From the NCBI GenBank assembly GCA_963920575.1, contig OY986971.1, forward strand, positions 310,001-374,000: a stretch of 64,000 bases of DNA, in the 5' to 3' direction. The first letter of the stretch is position 1; each line of letters begins with the position of its first letter. The notes under the pieces are model-generated. The model did no database searches. It saw only the letters and a list, made by a program, of their open reading frames with translations, and was not told the DNA's origin. A program made the translations under genes and the position numbers. The stretch is from Narthecium ossifragum (taxonomy: Eukaryota > Streptophyta > Magnoliopsida > Dioscoreales > Nartheciaceae). Shown piece by piece: positions 32,154-49,000 of the stretch.

Positions 32154-32364
32154 ATGCAAGCGAGTTTTTTTTTTTGAAAAAAGTTTCGTGTACATGAGAT
32201 ATACCCATATACACGAAACTCCACCGTTAGATTGAACCACGATACGTGCCCGGTTCAATCCAACGATGGAGATTTGAGTACAGGCCTACGTGGCATGTAC
32301 TCAAATCAAAACTCTTTTTTTTTTTTTTTGAAAAGTCAAGTCATTAGGCAGGATGCAAGCGAGT
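32154..32364 (-). mobile_element. Tiny LINE tail with 12-bp target duplication, carrying a MITE
   Basis: ATGCAAGCGAGT occurs perfectly at 32154-32165 and 32353-32364. The enclosed sequence starts with a T run and ends GAAAAGTCAAGTCATTAGGCAGG (last 20: AAAGTCAAGTCATTAGGCAGG minus one). On the minus strand that is a short 3' end followed by poly(A), so a heavily 5'-truncated retroposon. A MITE has since inserted into its T run. Confidence 0.65.
32176..32314. mobile_element. GTACATG-type MITE nested in the LINE tail
   Basis: 139 bp with ends GAAAAAAGTTTCGTGTACAT and, reverse complemented, GAGTTTTGATTTGAGTACAT, nearly the same two ends as the copy at 22415-22532. The core has CCACCGTTAGATTGAACC facing GGTTCAATCCAACGATGG. 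T runs on both sides act as the probable 9-bp duplication but cannot be delimited. It lies about 300 bp upstream of the alanine aminotransferase start codon. Confidence 0.68.
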
Positions 32365-32615
32365 CTTTAGTTGCCCTCTTTTTATTTCGCATTTCTCATC
32401 AAAAAGGTGGCCGCTGTTCTCTCACGCAAACCAATAAAATACGTGCTCTCCAAGCCAATCCCAGCCAAGCCACCACACGAGAGAAGTGAAGGGTGTACCC
32501 TAGAGAAGACCTACTAGAAGACGAGAGAGAGAGAGAGACTTTTAATTGGGTTCTTTGTATTCTCTCATCTTGGTGGCGCTTTATAAAGGGTGGTGCTTTT
32601 ACCTTTACCATTACC

Positions 32616-37964
<5,349 letters not shown>

Positions 37965-38270
37965 AGTTATCATCTTCAATTGAGTCAGTCATACCTGTAG
38001 ACAGTGTTTACTATCCAGAATTACAATAAAGATGGCATCCACTTATGTTTTCCTTGCCAAAGGATGACCTTTTTTTGTTAACTAGAACTGTGGAACTATG
38101 TTGTAACAATTACAGAAACTCTTTGTTTTCGTTTATCGTAATCATTTGTTTGAGTTAATGTGAGACCAACTGGCTATTCGCAATTGGGAAAGTATGCTTG
38201 CACTCAACTGTCTCTTCATAAGCTCCTGTCAAAAGTTTCATGGAGTTGCCAAAAATGTTTGTTGTGGATA
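37965..38270. other. 3' UTR and terminator region of AlaAT
   Basis: AATAAA-like AATAAAGATGG lies at 38026 and further T-rich stretches follow. No other gene is seen. Confidence 0.5.
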
Positions 38271-38930
38271 TTTGACGACGGGCAAGAAGCTGTCGTCAAA
38301 AGGTCTGTTACTAACGAATACATTGGCGACGACTAAGAAGGCCTCGTTAAAGAGGCATTAAACAAAGGCCACGAAGCCGTCGTCAAAAGGCTACCTATGG
38401 ATTGTTTCATTTTAGCGACGGCCATAGCAGCACCAAGAAGCCGTGGTCAAAAGATTAAGACTGGATAGATTATACATATAGCAACGGGCATGAAATCAAA
38501 TAACCGTCGCAAAACATTTCAGAAGGCCACCGAAACTTTTGGCGAAGCAAAAGAACTCGTCATCAAAAATTCACTACATTTGACAAATGACAACGGCCTT
38601 GATGCCTTTTCGAAAAAATTCACTACATTTGACAAATGACAACGGCCTTGATGCCTTTTCGAAAAAGTTTTGTGAAAGGATACAATTAGCAACGGCCACC
38701 TAAACAAGCCGTCGTCAAAAGTTTGTTAGTGTGCATTTAACAACGACCACAAGAAACCGTCATCGAAAGTTGAAGAAGGCTTACATTTTAGCTACGGCCA
38801 TGGAAGCATTTGGCAACGGCAAAGAAGCCACCACCAAATGTTTAAAGATGGATACATTTAGCGACGGCCATGGAGGCTTTTGACGATGGCTTGTCAATGT
38901 ATACATTATAGCAATGGCCACGAAAACATT
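38271..38930. repeat. Degenerate array of GACGGC...GCCGTCGTCAAAA units
   Basis: Roughly a dozen units of 50-65 bp, each with a (G/A)ACGGCCA or GACGACGGGC arm, an AAGAAGC(C/T) or GAAGC centre and a CGTCGTCAAAAG-type arm, followed by ATACATTTAGC. Within the array a 49-bp unit (TTCACTACATTTGACAAATG onward) is exactly tandemly duplicated at about 38566-38663. Short inverted GACGGC/GCCGTC arms like these are common in the interior of plant DNA transposons. I see no transposase and no borders. Confidence 0.6.
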
Positions 38931-39486
38931 GGAATGATAATTATACACTATTTTACTCGTGCTGACTTAGAGGTCAATAATTGAAATAAGAGAAATGGGG
39001 CACACTGCATTTATCAGCAGTATTGTTAACTTGTACTGATATGAAATTGGTAGAGAAAGAACAGCAATTATATTCCTTCAAAGCAATTCAAGATCTTTTT
39101 ATAAACATTACAAGAGAATTTGGTAAATTTACATAATCCGAATCGGACAAGAGAGCCTTTCATTCAATTTGCAATGCCAAGACACACGATTCCACTGCTG
39201 CTTCGCTGAAGAAATTATCAAAATCTTAAGATAGTCTTAACGATGATACTGCTTCTCTCTGAAGCATCTATAATCTCTACTCATCCTTGATTTCTAGCCT
39301 TTCATCTTCTCTTCCAAATGGACTATAATCACTATCTCGTCCTGATCTGTGACATTCCATCAATTAAGTAGCATCGGGCATCTTACCCTTTAGACTATAA
39401 TGTCAACTTCAGCTATTCACTTCGTGCCTGAAGGAAATCTCTTCACAGGAACTTGCATATCAACATCATGTTTTGCTACCCAAGAA
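38931..39486. other. Spacer and 3' UTR of the PPR gene
   Basis: No gene is recognised. The right part is presumably the 3' UTR of the minus-strand PPR gene. Confidence 0.4.
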
Positions 39487-42144
39487 TCACCAATAGTCTC
39501 TGCAAGAACATTTTCCATCTCTGAAATGATGCAAACAATTTGGATCCTTAAGTAATATATCACGCCTATAAACCTTGGAAATGAACTTGGCTGCAGTGTG
39601 ACAACCCAGGCACATTCTGACACTCTTAACTATCTGTATGACGCGAAACATTTGAGAGTAGAGGAGTGCATAGGCAATCGCCTGCTTCTCACTGTGAATT
39701 CCAGCAACGTCTTCCTCTTCCTCGATGTCAAGCACTTTATCAGGAAGACCAGGCATTTTTTCTGCCATGCTATTCAATCCAGAATTTAGACAATCCAATT
39801 CTTTGCTTGGTTTTCCACCTGAGAGGAATGTTTGCACTTTACTTCCAACTTCCATCCAACAGCAACCATGAGTGGGATCAACGTTGCCTTCTCTCCTGGA
39901 CCACCTCACCTGTGACACATCTTTAGTCTTGCCACCTAAAGCATTCATACGTAAAAGAAGATGTCGAATACTGGGATTCCTTGGCTCTAATTTGATCAAC
40001 TTTTCTACTGCAAGGCATGCTATCCTGAGATTGCCATGGATTCTGGCTGCACTGAATAATGAATTCCACACAGAAGAGTCTGGCTCGATTGGCATTTTTT
40101 CAATGAAATCAACTGCTTCCCGAAGTCTACCAGAACGCCCGAACAGATCTACCATTCCCGAGTAATGATCTAAGCCTGGAGCTAGGTCGTACTCTTCGAT
40201 CATGCTTGAGAAAAGAACCTTCCCTTCATCCACCATTCCATCGAGACTGTATGAATTGATCATACTGGCAAGAGTTGCCTGGTTTGGATTCAAGGTTACC
40301 TGTCTCATCTGATGAAATAAATCCCGTGCAACTTGAGAATACCCATGAAGAACACAAGCACCAATCATAGAATTCCAGGAGATATGATCCCTCGAAGAAA
40401 GTCCACTGAATACCTTTTGAGCACTCCCTAAATCACCCGACTTTGAATATGTGCCTATCAGCGCATTTGCTACGGACATATCAGAATGCAGACCTCCGCG
40501 AAGCACGCAAGCATGGATCTCCCTTACCTTCCGTGCTGAGACCAAATTTGCACAAGCTGGAAGAATGCTGAGGACAGTGACTGAATTCGGCTTTGCACCA
40601 ACTGATTGCATTTTACGAAATAGTTTCAGGGCCTTGTTCGCATTACCATTCTGCAACGAACCAGCGATGAGACCATTCCACGAGGCCGTGTTTCTATTGA
40701 CGCCATCTGTTTCCATCCTCTCAAAGAGTTCCATGGCTCGATCCTCATCTCCATTTTGGATATACCCAGATATCATCACATTCCAAGTGACCACATTTCT
40801 CCGGATGCCAAAGTCTTCCATCCTCAAGAACAGATCATATGCTCTGCCAATATATCCAGCTTGTGCATATCCTCCTATCATCGAATTCCATGTAAAAACA
40901 TCTTTCTCCAAGATCGCATCAAAGATTCTATGTGCATCTTCTAATCTCCCGCACTTTGCATACATGTCGACCAACGAATTTCCCACCAACAAACTTCCCA
41001 TTGCACCAATCTTAACAGCATAGGAGTGGATTTGTCTCCCGCTGTTCGATTCTTTCAAAGAGGCAGTGGCGGAAATGGCACTCGCTATGGTCATATCATT
41101 TGGTTCCACTCCAGACATCTGCATCTCTACAAAGAGATCCAATGCTTGACTACTTCTCTTATTCTGAGCAAAGCCAGAGATCATGCTAGTCCAAGTAAAC
41201 ACATCTGGAGCGATTCCTGAGCCCTCCATCTCCTTCATCAAGTTCATAGCCACATCAGGCTTCCCCGCCTGGTTATAGCTTGATATCATTATATTCCAGG
41301 TGATTGAACTCGGATCGACCCCACCTTCTGCTCTCATTCTTCCAAACAACCGAAGAGCCTCTTCGTTCTCACCGCACTGGCAATGCCCGGAGATGATCGA
41401 ATTCCATGACACACGATCCTTCACGCCCATTTTCTCAAAAAACCTCTTCGATACATCCAAGTCGCCACACTTGGCATACATCCCCAACACCGAATTGGCA
41501 ACATGGGCTTCCTCCAGCGAGTCCAAGAAGCCTCCCCTGACCGCCAGGGAGTGCAGAAGCTTCCCCGTCTCTACGTTTCCGGTGTTGCCGCACGCCTGCA
41601 AAACCTTCGGGAGCAAGAATCCATCCGGGGCCAAGCCATCTTCGACCATCATCATAAAGAACAGTTCTATGACTTCCTCCCACCGTTGTTCTCTCGCGCA
41701 ACCTCCGACCATCGCCGACCATGTATACAAGTTCCTCTCGCGCATTTCCCGAAACACTTTCCGGGCTTCTTCGATACTGCCGCACTTGGCATACATGCTG
41801 ACGAGTTTGGTCTCCACGAACGGGTTGTTGGAGTCGCCAACTGAATCGATGGCCTTGTGAAGCCTCCGGCCCTCATCGATGGAGTCCGAGTCGATGCAGG
41901 ATTGAAGCAAGGAAATGTAGGCTCTGGGTTTGATAGGGGAGCCCTTCTCGAGGGCCAAGATGGCATCTTGGAGCTTCCCATGGCAGGGGAGATGGCTGGA
42001 ATGGAGGAGATGGGTGGTCTTAGGGGCTGGTGGAGGTGGTGGTGTGAGTGATGTTTGGGAGAGAGGGGTGATGAGTTTGGTGGGGATTAGATGGGGAGTT
42101 GATGGGGCTTGGAGGAGCTTGGAGGGAAGGAGTGAGCTCTCCAT
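39487..42144 (-). CDS. Pentatricopeptide repeat protein, PLS class with DYW domain
   Basis: Single uninterrupted frame of 885 residues from ATG 42144 to the stop at 39487. PPR proteins of this class bind organellar RNA, and the DYW domain is a cytidine deaminase used in C-to-U editing. The first 55 residues are Ser/Thr/Pro-rich with few acids, an organelle-targeting type. About fifteen to eighteen P/L/S repeats follow, with motifs such as VSMYAKCGSIEEARKVF, VSWNSIISG and DMYAKCGRLEDAHRIF. E/E+ and DYW domains close the protein: deaminase HSE at residues 817-819, CLGCH at 845-849, and GKCSCRDYW at the very end. Architecture and length resemble Arabidopsis At1g19720 (from memory, not checked). 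No introns, as is usual for the family. Confidence 0.95.
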   Translation of the reverse strand: MESSLLPSKLLQAPSTPHLIPTKLITPLSQTSLTPPPPPAPKTTHLLHSSHLPCHGKLQDAILALEKGSPIKPRAYISLLQSCIDSDSIDEGRRLHKAIDSVGDSNNPFVETKLVSMYAKCGSIEEARKVFREMRERNLYTWSAMVGGCAREQRWEEVIELFFMMMVEDGLAPDGFLLPKVLQACGNTGNVETGKLLHSLAVRGGFLDSLEEAHVANSVLGMYAKCGDLDVSKRFFEKMGVKDRVSWNSIISGHCQCGENEEALRLFGRMRAEGGVDPSSITWNIMISSYNQAGKPDVAMNLMKEMEGSGIAPDVFTWTSMISGFAQNKRSSQALDLFVEMQMSGVEPNDMTIASAISATASLKESNSGRQIHSYAVKIGAMGSLLVGNSLVDMYAKCGRLEDAHRIFDAILEKDVFTWNSMIGGYAQAGYIGRAYDLFLRMEDFGIRRNVVTWNVMISGYIQNGDEDRAMELFERMETDGVNRNTASWNGLIAGSLQNGNANKALKLFRKMQSVGAKPNSVTVLSILPACANLVSARKVREIHACVLRGGLHSDMSVANALIGTYSKSGDLGSAQKVFSGLSSRDHISWNSMIGACVLHGYSQVARDLFHQMRQVTLNPNQATLASMINSYSLDGMVDEGKVLFSSMIEEYDLAPGLDHYSGMVDLFGRSGRLREAVDFIEKMPIEPDSSVWNSLFSAARIHGNLRIACLAVEKLIKLEPRNPSIRHLLLRMNALGGKTKDVSQVRWSRREGNVDPTHGCCWMEVGSKVQTFLSGGKPSKELDCLNSGLNSMAEKMPGLPDKVLDIEEEEDVAGIHSEKQAIAYALLYSQMFRVIQIVKSVRMCLGCHTAAKFISKVYRRDILLKDPNCLHHFRDGKCSCRDYW

Positions 42145-43076
42145 TGGAATTGGTGGAGAAGGGGAGAAAGGCTGAGATTTTAGCTGCTGCTATCCATTGG
42201 TTTTTCTTTCATTTTATTTTTAATTACAAAAAATATTGGATATTCTGAACTGTAATCCTTTAGCACTAAGCTACTTGGAAAAACGAAGAAAGAAAAATGG
42301 GCAAAAAAAATAGAAGCTATATTTGTTCCTAAGAACTACCTATAGCTGGATACATAGTTCTGGGTATTTTGCAGACATTTAATCTAGAATGTTATTTTAT
42401 GTATTAGTTGAGCATGTTATCCATCCAGACTTCAAAGGTACAAAATCCCCTATATATTAACTTTTAACTTCTACAAATTAACGGAACAGTGTCCATATCC
42501 ACGCCCATTGTATGCATTTTGTTCATAAATTATCTACTTAGGACACTGACTACTCTATGCTGCAGCTGACGAAAAATTCTGGAAATACCTGTCACCAAAT
42601 TTACAAAATAACGAGGTTATATTAATTTCAAACAATCCTGAGGTAGAAAAGACCAGTAAAAGAAGAGAATCTATGCTTAATAAAGATTCATATCAAGAAC
42701 AGTTATGGTTCAATAATACAACCTGCTCTTCCAGGTTTACCCAGACTACTTTACAGAGAAGAATCCGTGGTTAGGAATGGGTTTAACAGGGACCATTAAA
42801 GAGTATAAATCATAACTCCTTTGATATGGTACAGCATAGGATACCATCAAACAAAGTGCAGTCATCCCATAAAATCACACAAGTTAGTTTCCGGAGAGTA
42901 CAAAACAGAGCATGCCTTGCTCTCAATTGGCTCTTAAATTAGGAGCAAAAGTTGGTAGAAAACATAAGCCTAAGTGTAAAGGATCTCTCAAAACAGAAAT
43001 ATCACGATCTGCACAGCTTCGACGATTTCATGGTAACTCTCTCAGTGGATGATGATATAGGAGATATCCATGGATT
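42145..43076. other. Spacer between PPR promoter and COG3 3' end
   Basis: Holds the promoter of the PPR gene on the left and the 3' UTR of COG3 on the right, both transcribed leftward. No other gene is seen. Confidence 0.45.
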
Positions 43077-46000
43077 CTACAGAAGGTTATCGAGTTGACT
43101 TTGCAGATCTTGTACCGAAACCACGCCCATGCTCTGCATATCTTCAGCTGAGTATTCTGATTTGATGTGCGACTGTAGTTGTAAGTGAGCTTCCACTATG
43201 TTTGTCCTGCAATTTTGAAGATCGATGAGGAAAAGCAAAGCACGAACTTCGAAAGTAAATATTGCTAGAAAGTATGCATTGGGAGAAGTATCTCACTTGA
43301 TCGGCTTGAACAATATCATTCTTGTCGAAGGATTCTGCAGATAAAGCTTCATCTTTATCATCACTTTAGGCAATTCTTGTTGAACAGACATGCCAACCTG
43401 TTCATTCAATTTTCACAATTAGCAATGGGAGTAGGTCATCATACTAGCTGCCTTTCAAGACTGACCATACATACCTTTTGAACTAACTCAGCCACTTTTT
43501 CAGGTGAAGCAAATGCTTGATTCTTGAGAGGTTTTGCTAAAACTGGATCCAACTTCTGATCTCGATTCCCCGATGATAATGCGACTTTCACAGCAGTTAC
43601 CTAGAAACCAAAGTCTGTATCATGCATTTTTGCAGCTTTTCAGTTATACAACTACTATTAGAATATACTTTATCTGACACAAATGCATTACTTGCTACTT
43701 GCTAGGCACTATCCCGAACATGAACAGCTCATAAAAAGGTAGAGGAGGATTAAGTAGTCATGAGTGGATCCAAATTGGAACCAGTAAGGATTAGTAGAAA
43801 TCTCCAAGCCCACTTTTCTGACAAGTTTTCAAACTAAAATTAGGATTCATATCAGTGTCTCGGGTTGGATAGAAGCAGAGGTCCAAGAAAATTAACCAGA
43901 TTAGGTCATTTTGCATGCAACCATTACTTCCAGATGTAACTTTTTTAGTATGAAACATTGAAAATCACTTTGACCACCATTATTTATTCGAGTTCTGTAA
44001 AATGGCAGGTTGACAAGATATTCCTACTTTGAAAGGAGAAAGTAGAACCTACATTCCAGTGAACGTAATAGGAACTAGGAAGTATACTTACCTTTGTCAC
44101 AAATGAAAGCATCGGATCAACCACCAACTTAGTGACAGACATAATGAATTCTTCGCAAGTTGCCTTCAGGTTTTTCTCTAATTCCTGCAACCGAGAGATG
44201 GTTCAAACCAATGACAGTATCCTTGGCATCAAAAACCTGTTAAGTATCTTTAGAGATGATGCATCTAAATCAATGTGCAACTAAACAGAGCATTGATCTT
44301 TAGTCTGAATTTCTGGACAGTTCTGCAGAACATAGTGGTAAAAACTCATAAATGCACCTGATCATGGTGAATTGCCTTGTGGTCAGGATTCAATGAGGTC
44401 AGAAATGATTAAACCCAATTATTAGATTGGCTCATAGATCCTAAACAAGACAAAAAAGATATGCATCTCTTATACTATTCATTGGGAAATTTGTACAGAA
44501 AACAGATGCGACTTCGTTGTTGCACCCAAAAGTATCCCTCAAAGGTAATTCAAACATGCTAATTGTTCAGATTGTTTACAGTTTCAGGAAAGTATCGGTC
44601 GTGGCATTTTGCTTGTCCCAACCGATTGTCTCTAATAACTTTCAAGAAGCGAAAGCAAGGGTAACAAAACCTTCTAGAAATGGCAAGCCCAAAACCCTGA
44701 TTATACAGATCACTGCTATTTGGCCAATCAAATGAAGGGCATGTGCCGCATGTTACTTAGATTGTCTTAACCTCACGAGGCAAAAAACCCGTTTATCGAG
44801 CCTTCTTATAGATTTTTCCAGTACTTCCAACAAGAGAACTGCAATATATTGACAACACTAATCACTTAGAATGCACCATCATTATGGTAGGTCACCTTAT
44901 TAATGTTGAATTCTCAAGTATTCAATTCCGGGATGAGATGAACAGTATGTGGCATTGAGTATACAATACCAACTTGAAAAAAATATACGGACACATAAAC
45001 ATACTTTACCTTCTTAGCATCTATCTGGCTTTCCAGCACCCGAGGAGATAAGGTTCTCGCCAGTGAAGTAGATCTGGACCAGTCAAACAATGACGATTGA
45101 CCCCCGAGGATCCTTCTTAGATGCTCCTATAAAAATATCAAGATGCAAGTCATTTAATGGGTAAATACCCAAAACCTTCAAATTCTTAATCAAAGGCATT
45201 CAGATTCTTGTAAAAACCAAAGCATAGCCTACATGTTACTGTTCCACAATAGAGCAAAAAACAAAACATTCTGGTATAGTGACAGAGCCCATTTCTAAAG
45301 CCTAGATAGCATATTGAAAAGGAAAATTTGTTCAACAGAAGAATGAATTTAATAAGATCATTTCCTACCTTGCCTGAGATACTATTTGGGTAAAGTTATT
45401 TGTGACATGAAGTGCCTATGAAAACATAATAATAATAATAATAATAATTTCGTCTCCAAAGATTTGGTAAGCATCAAAAGTCTTAATCCATTAGGTTTCG
45501 TATTAGGTTATGAAACAAGTTCAAAGCTTTAGTGTAATTCCTTCTCTCTTATGCCTTGTAGACAAATGCAAAAATCCCTGCAAATAGGGACCTTATAATG
45601 TCTCTACCATGTCAAATAATTCTTTTACTTATCTAACTCTTAACCTTCATAGCTTTAGAAATTGTAATAAAAGCAACATACTAACCTAAAATTGGAACAT
45701 AATCATTTTTCATAAAAAAATATAGTTATCAGTTCCACTTGAAGGGATATGCTTTTAGATAACCTAAGACCAATCCCAGGACGTAAAAGTAGTTAAAAAC
45801 AAAGAAGTGGCCACTTTCAAACATATAAGCTGTAAAAACCTACTCCAAACCATAAGCATTTTGTGTGCAGGTTCTATCTCATTACTCCTATAGTTTTTCC
45901 TTACAACAAGATTTATCAAATGTCAACAGTTGCTTAGTCAGAGAACTAATGTTCACAGCTCCTCTACAATAAGGTTTATGTAATATGTGACAAACAAGAT

Positions 46001-49000
46001 GGTACCATTTCCAATACAAATAGGTGTTGCTAAATAAGAAAGTGCTTTTGAACTTCAAGCCTACTTAATCAAGAAAGAAGGTTCTTAACTCAAAAGAACC
46101 TCTGTTGGCAGTATGATTCAGTGCAATTTTTTTATTATACAGTAAATTATTTCATCATCCTAATGCTCTCGAAGGAAGAGGATTTGCTAGCTTTACTAGC
46201 TGTTGACTTAGTTAAAAGGAAATTGATAAGAGGAGTAATAAATCAAATCCACATAATCAAAAGTATCCTTCCCGTAATTAATTAACACAGTGAAATATTG
46301 TACGAGAGCATGTTATTTGCACTGACCAGCAAATGAGAGAAATCCAACTCCTTGTGAGTGACGGAGAATTCGATATCAAATGGTGCAATCTGAGAAGCAC
46401 AAACTTTTGGAGTTATTAGAGCAAGATTGCTTCAACAAGCCACTTGAGAAAGACTAAATGACATTAAGTTGTGACAAAACAATATATAATTCACCTGCTC
46501 CCTCAAAATAAGAAAATGCTTAATTAGGAAAAGTTGTCCATCCATTGGGGATGATCTCTTTGCAATAGATTTGCTTGCAGTCTGTCAAAAAGCACAGGAT
46601 AAAGCAATTAGTAAAGGTAACACTAGGATACAGAAGCATCAGGCAGTCAAGTATGCAGCTCCTAATTCATTGTCATGCACATATGGTTTGTGATCAGAAG
46701 ACATTGTTTTCATCTTGACTCTTGTTTTTTTTTAAGTTTATGGTGCTGACAAGGCAATTGTAACAAGAAATAAAACACTAAAGATTCTAATTCTTAGCCT
46801 GCAATATAAAAGAAAAGAAAGTAGAGAAAGAAGCATGATAAGAAGAAAAGAATTAGCGTGTTTTCAGGCCTATATAAGATATAATCATTACAATGAGTTC
46901 TCCGATTTAGAAGATGCACTTTGAGCTGTGGATTTCCGTGCAGTCAACACGATCCGTGTGGCTGAAACTTACCTTGCTGATAGAATATCAGCAAGATACA
47001 TCAAGAGTCAGCGCAGTCCAGGCCAACACTTATCGTGCAAGTGGCACAATAATCCATGATTTGAGTAGACACCAGTGAAAGTTAAATCCAACTTCATAAA
47101 CTGTCAGGATATTTCCGTGTGTATATTGGAGTATATTACACGAAGAACCCTCGAACTATTGACCTGGAGAAGGAACACTAACCTGAATGGATGATGAGCA
47201 GAATTCTACTGCTTCCTGAAAGAATGTGAAAAAAAGTGAGACCAGCACCAGTAAAACTGCATAGGACTTCCTAGGAGGTGCCTCTAGTTATAGTGAATGG
47301 ACATCAAAACAAATTAAATACCTGAGCCAAGCCAGTAAAGACGGCTGGTTCTAAGCACCGGTATAGCTTTGACAGGCATGAAACTGTCTTCTCCAATGGT
47401 GGATACCAGGTTTTGAAAATGTCAGAATTATCATCACCCTAGGAACGATAATACAATAAGAAAAGAAAGATGATATCCCTGTCAGAGATGGAACCCATTT
47501 ATACTTCTATCCTTGCACTGCATATACTCACGTACTCAAAAAAATTGGTGCTGCCTAAAAAGAATGAAGAGAGACCAAACTAACTTCCCGTTTTCTGCAA
47601 CCATTCGGCCTAAAAGATTCAGCTCATGAGTACATGAATATTGCATGAATACTTACAGCTGCTTCTGATGGCTTGGCAGCTCGCTCCAGCTTTGCAGGGT
47701 AATCCAGATCTCCATCGGAAGGACGGTAATTTGCAATCTAGATGTTGATTTCAAATGAGTCGTATGTTAGGCTATTTTAGTTTGGGGATCAAGAAAAATT
47801 ATAGAAAAAAATCAGCACGGCCACAGTGCTTTTAAAAATTCTTAGCATGAGCACTTGTTTAAAATTCTACCCACCTAGGGAAAACATTACAGAGTGATAA
47901 CTCATCGTTAAGTTTGACAACATCTATGTCAAGAATCAAGACATATACAGGGAAAATATGAAGCATAAAATGCAAGAAGAAAAAAACTGCTAAGGAGTAC
48001 CTCATCACGAATATGTGTCCGAGCACAAAACGTCAAACGTTCATTGATATCTGCTAGTATTCTGCGCATCGTAGGTCGTAACCCGGCAACTGAATCCCCG
48101 CGTCTACTAAGTTGTTCTCCAATAACTTCAACTTTCAATATGTCAACAAGCTCGCAAAGAGAATCAAGAAATGCTTCGTGTATGAGTTTTGGGCGTAGAG
48201 TATCATATAAGTACGTGCACCTGCATAATTTAGCAGCATTTATGAGCTATACAATAATCACATAAAACTGGAAAGTAAAGACATCATACCACAGCCATAA
48301 AAGAAAAAGTTGGAAAGCAAAAGCACCCCTAAACAAGTAATCAAACATCTGAGCATAGAGAGTAACAGACAGGGTTGCTAGCTTATTACAACACTAAAAT
48401 TTGGTAAAACTTTTGTAGTCTAGTTTCTCACATCAATCCAATGTATGAGACTTCAATGGTGAACATTCTTCTAACCACATGCAAAAAATCTTATGAGCTA
48501 GAAAGTAAATATTATAAGACTGGAAAGTAAAGATATTATGCAAAGTCATAAAACAACAAGATAATGGCGAAGAGGCGGAAAGTAAAAACATCTCTAAACA
48601 AGAAATTAAACATCTGAGCGTAGACAATAACAGAGTCAGTTGCTAGCTTATTACAGCACTAATTCCTCAAAATTATAATATTCTAGTTTCTCACGTTAGC
48701 CTGATGCATCAGACTTCAATGTTGAGCATTCTCCTTAGTCCTTACTACATGCAAATAACACCATTATGTCGGATAAAAAAGATGTAAACTAATCCCTCAT
48801 ACATGATGCTTTTCAATCCGACAACTTATAGTCAAGCTTGGAATTGGTCCCTTAGAACCTTGTCAAACTCATGATTCGCATAAACTCAATGACACTTTGC
48901 TAGAATCGCGATCAGTTTCAACTATAACATAGTTCCATGACTTGAGCTATTTTTTTACTAGTAAATGAATCCACCTGAAGATCAATGCTGAAAGTTGAGG

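Noticed and set aside
32580..32589. TTTATAAAGG as TATA box of AlaAT
   Set aside because: It is only about 30 bp before the start codon, which would leave no 5' leader.
32493..32615. In-frame upstream ATG that would lengthen AlaAT by 41 residues
   Set aside because: The extension is acidic and Trp-rich, unlike a mitochondrial presequence, whereas the sequence from 32616 is Arg/Ser-rich as expected.
39598..42175. Plus-strand open frames opposite the PPR gene
   Set aside because: Shadows of an 885-codon PPR-DYW frame whose repeats and deaminase motifs are unmistakable.
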